DNA of 64,000 bases from Albugo candida (Eukaryota; Oomycota; Peronosporomycetes; Albuginales): NCBI GenBank assembly GCA_040437565.1, contig JBDOQK010000069.1, positions 95,024 to 159,023 on the forward strand. Direction: 5' to 3'. Every line of letters starts with the position of its first letter. Positions within the stretch are counted from its first letter, which is position 1. Position numbers and translations under genes: made by a program. Below the pieces are notes generated by a model. That model was not told where the DNA came from. It did not search any database and saw only the letters and a program-made list of their open reading frames with translations. This document shows positions 55,119 through 64,000 of the stretch, one piece after another.

Positions 55119-58100
55119 AAAATCAGAATAAGCCTAAATGGAATAGATAGCAATTCAACGGATCGAATAGTGAGTTAGAAAGTTGATTCAGGAAATTTAT
55201 ACGCGATGAAGGACTTTGTCAGACTATACAACACAGTAATCCGGAAGTACCGTAGAGAATCGGGATATTTCGACAACTGGGAAATGCAAACTATCTGGAC
55301 ACATAATGTGGAATGTTCGCTTTTTGGTCCATCACCGACAGAAATGACTTTCGCCTTTCATATTTTTTGATCCATTACGGACATAAATGTTTTTGCCTTT
55401 CATATTCACATTTCGAGAATGCCGGAAGTGTGCTTCAGAAATTTGGGAGTAAGAAAACTTCCATCCAAGGTTAGCCTGTTGTCGAAGCTCGCATACTCAG
55501 CTTTATGATCTTACGTGAAAGTCGGGAGATGTATTCGCATGTGATATTCACGTCCAAATAGACAAACGGGAAATCTAGATTTCATTCGGAAATTCATATT
55601 CTATAGTGTGAACGATGAGAAAATATTTAAAAAAATTCTGAAATGAGGAAAAGTAATGTTGAAGTGCTGTACGTGTGGTGGAATCTCCGGCATTAGGAGC
55701 GAGTGTTTCCTTTACGTATGGTGCATCCGATGGTGTAATACAATCACGATTACAATAAAGTTTGATTAATGACCCAGTGAAAATATTTGAAGACGAAACA
55801 GTATCAGAGCACGTTGGAAGAGTCACGAACCTGATGCTGATGTCGATGAAAGACCGTATCCACTTTGTCACAACCAATACGATCAAGAGAGATGGTTTCG
55901 TGCTACTGATTCTTGCAGGGATTTACAAAGAATTCGACTATCAGTGCATAACGTTTACTCACGAAAGAAAGGATACGATCAGCCTCCATTGAATCCCAAT
56001 ATTCGATTGCTCAATTTGGTGGCACTTGAATGAAATCTACGGCACACATCAATTCGTTGTTTGCTTTTGTTTATCACGCGATCAAATCGAAACACCGGAA
56101 GAGTGGATAAGTCGAAGACAAGATGGATGGTTTGTCTCCACCCAGTGGCAGAATATCAACGACTGGGATTTATTTTTGTCATCAAGAAACTGTCAGTATC
56201 ATACAACAAAACCGTTTTTCATCCGAAAGTAGAAATCATCACTTGGCGCTCATTGAAAATGTCCGAAATTTCGATTCAGTCCAGCATACTCAGAATTATA
56301 GATTGTGCCGTCGAGATTGTCGGGAAGAAGACACTTTTCATTCCGTACGTTTACCTCCACGATCTTGATTACCTGTCGTTCAATGGCAACATCCATCAAC
56401 TAAAGTGTGCCAGCTCGATCCAGTCTACCAAACTATTGAATGGATGGTAATTTTTCGAATCTGAACTGATTCAACTGAAATCCAATCGCGATCCTGCAAA
56501 CGCCAATAGCGCTGGTATATCACCTCAATTACATACTCTCGAGCCACGAAATCCAATAGCTAAAAAACGAAATCACCTAAAAAGAAAAGTTAACGAGTAC
56601 GATTAAAAAAAATCGTTTCTCTTAGATTCATTGGTCTGGTTAGGAGGGAAAAGATCACAGTATCAGGACAACGCAGCAGCGGAATTTCTTGGCATTGCAA
56701 ATGAACACAAAACGCGAGACTCGCTCAATACACTCATATGCATATACTCGAAAGAAACAATAATCAAATTGTAGTGCTTGTGAGCGCCAACGGTATCGGA
56801 GATTGAGACAACCACTATCATAGTCGTCTCGAAAATACGCATATCTCTCAATTCGTTCACATGATCCACTATTGGCGTATTTGCATTTGATGACTCTAGC
56901 AGGTAATCCAAGTTTTAAAAGCAAGTACTTTGGATAAAGTCTGCTATGAAGTTGGCGCCTCCGTTCTCGTATACTGCAGTAATGGATGGGATCGAGAACC
57001 GTAGCGTGTGGTCTTAGAACAGCTGATTGTCGGTTTATTAAGAAAGAATGGTGCTCATTTGGCCACAAAATTGCGGATTGAATCATTGTCGGGGAGGACA
57101 TCTCATATTGACCGAGTGAACGATAATCAGTCATGATCTATTTTTTGGATTGTGTGTGGTGAATGGCACGACCATCTTCACTTGCTTTAAGTTCAACGAA
57201 AACTTCTTCTTGTATATAGCTTCTGCTTTCATGTCAGGGCTTTTTCAAACATTCTTTCACAATTCCGAGCGAGAGTATAATTCTTGGGAACGAACCGAAT
57301 CTGTTTAGACGCCTGTATCGGAATGGTCCATGCCATCTCGCAGACTAGCACCAATCGAGTTCTCTAATCTCAAGCCAACTTCAACCGCAAGGTCTTCTGT
57401 GACGCAATGAATTTTGTCTGGGGTCTTTTCAGCACCCCAAGTAAGTGAAAATCATGTCGAAGGTTGTTCCATGACAATATTAATGGCGAATTCGGAGCCG
57501 ATCAGCTCTCCAAAGCGAGTGAAGGCGAGAATTCATTTAACGAAGGCTTGGACATGGAAATGCGATAAGAAGTAGACGGAATTCATGATTGTGACAAAAG
57601 TCGAGACAAATCAGTATTTTCAGAATGTTCCGACATGAAGAATGATGACTGGTCTGCCTCTAGAGTGAATTTCGTCAATGTCGATCAACTAGGTGATGCA
57701 CCTGACTCACCCGCACAATCACCTTCTGCGTCCATAATTGGCGATTTACCCGATATTGACAGCATAATGGTCTAACGATGTCGTTCTGGAGAGGAAGAAC
57801 GGAAGTGTCAGCGGTCGGAAGGTCGTTGATATTCTTAAGGCATTGCAAATGGTACCTGGTCAAAGTCGTATCAAGTATCCCTAACATCACTTAAGTGAAA
57901 GTGTCGCACGGGAATCACAACTCGAAGGAGAATTCGTTTCTCCAAACGAGATCATTGGACTTCACTCGGTATCGGACGCAAAGTGTCATTCCGACAAAGC
58001 TTTGCGTACCAAATTAATCAAAAGCATCAATAGCCAGTTGGAACCAATGGATAGAAATCATTTGCATCAAGTTCGATATCGAAGATAAAATGAATACTGA

Positions 58101-58300
58101 CAACCTACATACGCACTTGTCCAGATTTTTTCCTACTAACACCTTCACTTGGCTTCCTTTCCGGCATTAGACGACTTCGGTCGAAACCAGCGAGAAGATT
58201 TCGGCCATTCTATGATGTGCATTCTCTAATGCTCGCTCAAAGCCATATCGATGATGCTACTCTACAATCGTATAACCTTAAACAAATTATAATCTTTAGA
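55119..58300 (+). mobile_element. possible old copia-family remnant
   Basis: A frame at 55762-55992 reads like a UBN2-type gag: V-S-E-H-V-G-R-V-T-N-L, then F-V-L-L-I-L-A-G-I-Y-K-E-F-D. Farther on, a serine and aspartate rich segment near 57480-57770 resembles the linker between integrase and RT in this family. No LTRs, integrase core or RT motifs were recognised, and frames are broken throughout. The limits are guesses. A long minus-strand frame at 56655-57134 shows no recognised domain. Confidence 0.35.
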
Positions 58301-61253
58301 ACCAGACGAATAAAGTAATTGTATCGTACGATGCGAAGAATTGGCGCACGGATGCTTGGCTCCTTTTTGAGTGTATTGAATCGACAAAAAGCGTTTCCTT
58401 CGGATCCCTTTTGATGTTTGCGTCTAAGTTCGGATTGAAATTGAGACACTCCATAAGTATGGCTCCCAATGTCATGTGGCGTTCCGCTACATCAACACCA
58501 CATTATTTAAGTTATGTCCTGATTTGTTTAGTCCCTTTGCTTTAATCACATCTAGTTACAGATTCTTTCCAATAGAAATGCATATGTGAACTTAGATGAT
58601 TCAATGTGAATATTTATAATCATATCAGCTCGAGAATATCCGGACTGCCCAATTGGCTAGTTGATGATCAATCATCGTACGACTCGTGTTCCATTACGCT
58701 GGTGTGGGCCGTGGTTGAATCCCTTCCATGAACGCAAAACGCGCTAAGTAAATGTCTAGAAACTTGACTTATAGTTGAGTGATAGCCACGTATGAGAGCG
58801 TTGGTATAGGATTACTTGTTAGATACAAAGAGTTAACNNNNNNNNNNNNNNNNNNNNNNNNNNNNNNNNNNNNNNNNNNNNNNNNNNNNNNNNNNNNNNN
58901 NNNNNNNNNNNNNNNNNNNNNNNNNNNNNNNNNNNNNACAGTCTACTAAAAAAGATTTTTGCAGCCTCTCTAACGCCTATACAAGATATAACCATCCGGT
59001 AACAGGAGAAGTATCACTCTAATGAAGGTCGTCTACCATCATGTTCGATTTTTCTTTTGCGATGGGTACTTATCTATGTATAACTCTAGCCGCTTTCTTA
59101 CGCTTATGGAATTTTACATCCAGAACAATCTTACGAAAAAATTTACATTATTATGACGGTAGTTCCATTCTCTCAGATTTGCAATCAGCACCAAAACATG
59201 ACCTATCTAATTTGTTATCGCATGAATGGAAAAAGAAGACATATACTACTTGAAGTAGCATTGCAGATCCCGCATTGCGGTGCATTTGGTAGCCAGCCAT
59301 TCTACAAATATTTAAATTATGCGCCGCAACAGCAAAGTCAAATACGGTTCTCCCCTCTATCGCATGGGTAAGTTAATCGTATTTATTCTGGTCGCTGGTT
59401 TCAGGAAATCAGTATTTCAAGATCACTAGCTTTGTCAAGACGCTTGTTTTAATGCAATAGATGATTGGCACTTCGTATTCTCTAGCAGCTCTTGGTAACA
59501 TCATTTGAACAATGTAAGTACTTGTCTCAAGGACATAAGCGTCCTGTATAGGATCTTAAATTAGAAATCTGCTGAATCGATACACTTCATTGCTGTGTAA
59601 AATGGAAGGACGTCTGAAATAGAAGGGCTTTGTCACAGATACGATAGAACTGTTTGGGACTTGCTAACCTGATCGCTATGACTTGATGTTGTTCACTATC
59701 TCCGGAGTGTACGCCATCGTCATAAATTGGAGCCTGATAGCACTAGGCACGTATCTGATAGCTTCGGAAGTTCTGTGCTTAAAAACCTACCTGTGCACGG
59801 TCTTTCCATCCTTCAGGATCAATGCATGCAGAGCCAAACATAAGAATCTTCCATGGTGGCACGAACTTATTACATCTGTTCTTTTAGCTGCTTAGCGAAA
59901 TTCCGGTCTATATGCAAGTATCCAGATCAGAAATTCTGACCGATTCGGTAAATATCGTGTAGATTTGAACTTCACATGACGGACTTAGATACACGAGAGG
60001 GGTAGTCCTCACTGCAGAAGCGCTTTCGAATTTTTACCTTTATTTTTCAGGGTGCGACAATTCATAAGCTTTCCACCAGGGACTAAATCTCGAGATATGA
60101 TCAGCTAAGAAACATGCAGTATAATCACTCGTTTTCTCCTTCTATTACCTAAATTAAATGCACGCTTTAATGGCAATCAGAAATAGAGGACTGATTGCGA
60201 TCATTCATGATTCCGAACTTATCACTTGAGCATCTGACGGGATCTATAGTGACAGGGAATTACTATTTTCCTAAATCAGGCCCTGTTGTGCTGGAAGGAC
60301 TTCATTTCGGCTTTTAGTCAGACTTGGAATTTTTCTTATTTATTGCCTAAGGTTTTATTGCTTCCCAACGTAAAAACAAAATTTGGCAACTTTTAAAGCA
60401 CGGAAGCATCTTCGCTCATCAACCAACAATTTCCTTATGTTTACACAGGCTCTTTAGTCACAGCAACCTTTCCTCGATGATTAGGTTCGATTTCTTTTAC
60501 AATTTTGCAAAGCCGGCAGAAATCTCATCATCTAGGGCGTCCTATCGGTTGCGTTTGGATCTCAATCTTGCCACTGTAAGGTCTAGTAATATTCATCCAT
60601 TTCCGCAACCTGGAGATATCATCAATATATTTCAATAATCAGGGTATCATTACTGAGATTTCCCATATGCTCAGAAATGTTGCTCGGAGAATTTTTGACT
60701 AAGTAATGTGAAGTACATACAAAGCCAATGGTTGAGAGACTCGGACAACATCCACCGGACCGACATGAAACCTCAATTTCACGTATGTTGACGGCTACCG
60801 CCCGATGCAATTGAGAAAACATCAAAGCTACGTATGATGTTGTAGTGGTCGGAAAGATTCCGAAATAAACACAAATTTAATTTCGGGATGTAAAATAGCG
60901 AGCGGATACATGAAGAAGAACTAAAGTTCAGTGCCTCAATGCTTGTAAATCGATTTGGGCATCGATTGTGATCTACAGCAATGGAATGGATGCCTTGACG
61001 ACCTCGAGGGGACCAAAACTACAAGCACGCGATGTTTTATATAAAGATGCATCGTATAATAACTACAAGCCGTACGTATAAACCTGCGACGTGTTGTGGA
61101 ATGGCTTCTCATGCATTCGTCCATTCTCATTGAATGCGTTGTTCACTGCTATTGGTAAAGAACTCAAGTGTTTACTGAAGAAACAGGAGCTACAATCGTG
61201 AGCAATTCCGCAACGTATTTGTTGTGTTAACAATACTTTTCAACTAGTCCACA
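58301..61253. other. AT-rich stretch without recognised genes
   Basis: A 100-N gap lies at 58838-58937 without duplicated flanks. Frames are short; 59683-59895 (plus, 70 codons) is hydrophobic in its first half but isolated. I see no element ends or tandem repeats. Confidence 0.45.
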
Positions 61254-61553
61254 ATGTTTACGGTTAACGGGTTTTTTGGGTTTCAAAGCCTTCAGCATTC
61301 ATCCCAACACCATCTCGCTGAGTTCGTATGCTTCGACATGATTCTGTGGCAGAACCTTGACTGTATTACGCCGTAGCAGAGATGGACTCTGCATCCAGAC
61401 TACCATCAGCACTATAGCCGGGAGCTGCTTCACACAGTACAAAGCTATTTAGATACTGAACAGCTTCAAGCTCTACTGCAAGAACAGCACATTACGCATG
61501 TGGAAGAGCAAGCTAGAATTGGCACTAAACGACGTATCTTAAGTTCGGACTGA
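61254..61553 (+). pseudogene. coding-like relic, unrecognised, one internal stop
   Basis: From ATG at 61254 the frame stays open for 99 codons except for one TAG at 61374-61376. The second half reads R-E-L-L-H-T-V-Q-S-Y-L-D-T-E-Q-L-Q-A-L-L, then T-H-V-E-E-Q-A-R-I-G-T-K-R-R-I, a helical and protein-like sequence. I do not recognise the family. It could be a degraded host exon or an old element fragment. Confidence 0.35.
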
Positions 61554-62277
61554 GGCTTTCGACTGGGGTTCACAGAATGCTTTTTGTTGAGTATGCAACA
61601 TTGGCAGCAGGGTTTGTAATCGGAAGAAGTGTCATAGATGTAATGCTATCACGATCGTGAGAAATTCTGTGTGTTTCTATATCGTATAATAACTTGATGC
61701 TGATAACTTTGATTCCCCTAATGCAGTTTAAAATTCTAAGGAAACGTTCGAAAACCTTAACGGTTGAACGACTGGTCCGCAGATAAAGATGATGTGTGGC
61801 TTCATGTGTCAGTAGTTACGCTATGATCAGATATCTTAAATTCTTGACCTAAAATTGTTGCTATGTTTCGTCCTTGCATATGCTGCTGCTGTAATTCTTC
61901 GAGCGGTCTCTATTTCATTTGGCCTATGTCACTGCAATTGAAACAAATTTCATTCCTGTATAGCGTGTTTTCTTTCGTATTCGTCAGAATGCACCTTTCC
62001 ATTTCAATTGGGTCTTGTAGAACAGCTTCGCATAAAACATGGCTCACTTGAAACCTTGATATGAAAGGGAGATATTTGGCAGCGTCAGGATTAACAAATA
62101 CTTGAGCCAAGACTTATCTGACCAGGCTAGAAAAAATTGATAAACAACAAGCTCGTCTTCGTTTCTGCGAACGATCACTCCTTTCGGAATGGACGCTTTC
62201 GCGTCCATTCCCTGCATGTTAATCCTTTAGAGGGATATTAGAACCGGAGATTCGGTCTGCTTCAGATGAGCTTATGA

Positions 62278-62598
62278 GAAGACAGCATCCATCGTTCTTT
62301 TGAACAAGACGAGTCCATTTTAAAGCTTATCTCTGAGATTAAGAGAGCTTTAGATAATCTGGCAACCATCGAAAAGTGCGTAGAATATCTTTTTGTTATG
62401 GATGTGGTCACTGCAAGTGATACTGCCTACATACTGGAAGAAAAAGAAGGTGGTAGACATACTCCTAGCTTAATGGGAGTGATATCAAATGAGCGTATTC
62501 TTTCTCTCGAATTGGTTCTACTGTCGGAAAAAACACTCTTTGCACTAGCTGAGAGTTCACAACCTTTAGATTTTTTGCATATTCTTCATTTCCCATAG
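62278..62598 (+). CDS. unrecognised open frame, possible host exon or relic
   Basis: The frame is open for 106 codons from just after a stop at 62275, with the first in-frame ATG at 62398. The sequence has an amphipathic start (S-I-L-K-L-I-S-E-I-K-R-A-L-D-N-L) and leucine-rich parts (I-L-S-L-E-L-V-L-L-S-E-K-T-L-F). That looks more protein-like than its surroundings. No domain is recognised. A minus-strand frame through the same DNA is also partly open, so strand is not certain. Confidence 0.3.
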   Translation, partial: EDSIHRSFEQDESILKLISEIKRALDNLATIEKCVEYLFVMDVVTASDTAYILEEKEGGRHTPSLMGVISNERILSLELVLLSEKTLFALAESSQPLDFLHILHFP

Positions 62599-62620
62599 GA
62601 ATAGCAAGAATCAAGTCAGC

Positions 62621-63520
62621 TTATGGTCGCCTGAGGGAATTGGAAGTAGGTCGACTACACTGAGCATTCAGCACGACATCTTCATCGTCTTCGTTGTCAA
62701 GAAACACTTGCACCAAAGCTTCCAGATAACTCAGCAGCCTGATTGTTACAATATTGGCACCATAGAACATTTTCATTTGATCGGTTCGTTGCAGCGAGGA
62801 CTTCCGTTGGCAATCGGAATGGTGCTCAAAAGCGTTCAGACCAGTCTTGCAATCCAACGAAAGAAGATGCTTAAAAAATGATCGAGTAGGTCAACGTGGC
62901 GAGTAGGAAGCATTTTCCGAAGAGTCACGCTCTCATGCAGCGTTTTGACAGTATATTCTAATAACGAAATCAGACGACGGAAAATAGCGTCTTTTCCAGC
63001 CTCTTCGTCATGCTCATCTTCTACTTTTTCACACGCAGAAGGAACGCATCTTCACGTATTCGAACTGATTATTCGCCAATTTTGAAAGCCATTGCGAAAA
63101 TGTTTCATGGTCTTTAACTGATTCGTAAGCAAATTCCATAAATGACGTTGACGGGGTCGAAGAAAAAACTCAAAGTAGTACCAAAATGGATTGCAATGGT
63201 AATTAGCTGAAGCCGAGTGACATCCTGCAGGGATTCAATCTGAAGCGTACCAAATGCCACCAGGAGTGAGCATTTCGAAATCAGAGCATACGATATAAGG
63301 TTTTTTTTTAGCTTGGTCGAGCTTGGTCGAGCGCTTCTGGGAATCGCAATTCAGCATTTCGACGAGAGCAATCATTTCATCGCGTTTGTCCGTTTGAGAT
63401 GCCGTACGCTTTTTGTCAATGGCGTGATAAGCAAGGAGGAACTTGCTATATGGCTTTGCTCAGACGATCCTCCATCCTATAATGAATACTGTCACCAGCG
63501 TGCACAATATGCATTCTGAT
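62621..63520 (-). pseudogene. unrecognised helical-protein pseudogene with frame changes
   Basis: Read on the minus strand, four successive protein-like segments lie in changing frames. They are one with M-I-A-L-V-E-M-L-N (about 63360), one with F-A-Y-E-S-V-K-D-H (about 63120), one with F-R-R-L-I-S-L-L-E-Y-T-V-K (about 62970) and one with R-L-L-S-Y-L-E-A-L-V-Q-V-F-L (about 62720), ending at 62621. The leucine pattern suggests a repeated-helix protein, but I cannot name it. Frameshifts or unrecognised introns separate the parts. On the plus strand a frame at 63313-63519 overlaps, with no better support. Confidence 0.35.
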
Positions 63521-63828
63521 ATGTATATCTTCTCAACACGGACAGTCTGTTCTGAGTGCAGAAAAACTCGCAGCGCCGAGGTAAACTTGATCAAATTTCT
63601 TACCCACTGCATAAGGTACGGAGCGAGTAAAGAAAACGCGACGACTGGATGTAGATGACGTCATAATAAAGCGCTGTTTGATTTTCCTGATGACCAACTA
63701 GCACTGAATTGTTCTTTCGGGACGGACAATGCAATTGTCCATTTCTGATTGGGTAATGCAGCTTGAGCAGAGTCTACTACTGATATTACCGATACCATGG
63801 CTGGAAGCAGGCAAATGATGAGAAAAAA

Positions 63829-63900
63829 GGCGCCAGATCGGGTTCGAACCAGTGACCATTCGAGCTGCAATCGAACGCTCTACCACTGAGCTACTCGGGC
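63829..63900 (-). tRNA. tRNA-Cys-like sequence (GCA anticodon), probably degenerate
   Basis: On the minus strand a 72-base cloverleaf can be drawn. The D arm is GCTC-AGTGGTA-GAGC, the anticodon stem TTCGA/TCGAA is perfect with loop TTGCAGC (anticodon GCA), and the T loop is TTCGAAC. Six T follow directly (63823-63828), as in a Pol III terminator. The acceptor stem has two mismatches and the T stem one, so a pseudogene or a SINE head is likelier than a working tRNA. Confidence 0.6.
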
Positions 63901-63910
63901 GAGTGACCCT

Positions 63911-63982
63911 GTCGGGGGGCCTAGCGGATACTAGACGTGTGTTCCGACCATGTGTGCACCGGTTCGAATCCCGGCGGTGGCA
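63911..63982 (+). repeat. tRNA-like segment with exact Pol III B box, possible SINE head
   Basis: GGTTCGAATCC at 63961-63971 is an exact B-box consensus. An A-box-like GGCCTAGCGG lies at 63918-63927. A possible anticodon stem (ACGTG with CATGT) lies between them, but acceptor pairing fails. The window ends 29 bases later, so a SINE body cannot be tested here. Confidence 0.5.
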
Positions 63983-64000
63983 AAAGGGCTGCGATGGGGC

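Noticed and set aside
56655-57134. A 159-codon minus-strand frame.
   Set aside because: No recognisable domain and no partner frames; the opposite strand may belong to an old copia remnant, so this is probably a shadow.
63301-63331. The T-run and the doubled AGCTTGGTCG as a regulatory element.
   Set aside because: Only two short copies next to a homopolymer; slippage explains it.

Overview
The window looks like a repeat-filled stretch of a eukaryotic genome, most probably an oomycete or a close relative. This rests on the style of the copia gag proteins, the L1-like reverse-transcriptase tails and the Tc1/mariner relics, so the assignment is tentative. I see no intact host gene. Nearly everything I can name is a transposable element or a relic of one. 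Eleven gaps of exactly 100 N break the sequence (1188-1287, 7591-7690, 8401-8500, 8909-9008, 11388-11487, 18900-18999, 21606-21705, 30174-30273, 46646-46745, 54828-54927, 58838-58937). Five of them are flanked by the same sequence on both sides, so they are unmerged contig ends and not missing DNA.

Positions 1 to about 37480 form a head-to-tail array of at least five divergent copies of one non-LTR retrotransposon family, all on the plus strand. I call them LINE A (1 to about 8750), B (9578-16475), C (16476-27257), D (27258-31538) and E (about 34600-37480). Fuller copies show a pyrimidine-rich 5' region with short tandem repeats, an ORF1 of a family I do not recognise, an APE-type endonuclease, a reverse transcriptase with an FADD-type box, and a zinc-finger-like tail. 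B abuts C and C abuts D directly. Each of these three copies begins with the same motif (GTGTAATGA, then about 26-28 bases later TTGCCCTCCA). All copies carry frameshifts or stops.

Younger elements sit inside the array. Copia-family fossils lie at 1046-2592 (inside LINE A ORF1), 16904-19731 (inside the LINE C 5' region, minus strand) and 28966-31282 (inside LINE D ORF1), each with two LTRs and a 5-bp target duplication. A further copia remnant with one visible LTR occupies 31539 to about 33870. A 5'-truncated LINE of another family lies at 21037-22040 on the minus strand with a 16-bp target duplication. Two Tc1/mariner relics lie at about 34835-35870 and 37485-38160. A tRNA-like, SINE-type segment sits at the head of LINE D.

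From about 38160 to the end the sequence is more AT-rich and poor in open frames. It holds one large copia fossil with both LTRs and a target duplication (49993-55113, minus), an older decayed copia remnant (about 41900-43750, plus), a doubtful one (about 55120-58300, plus), a few short coding-like relics that may be host pseudogenes (38424-38603, 61254-61553, 62278-62598, 62621-63520), and two tRNA-like sequences at the very end (63829-63900 minus, 63911-63982 plus).
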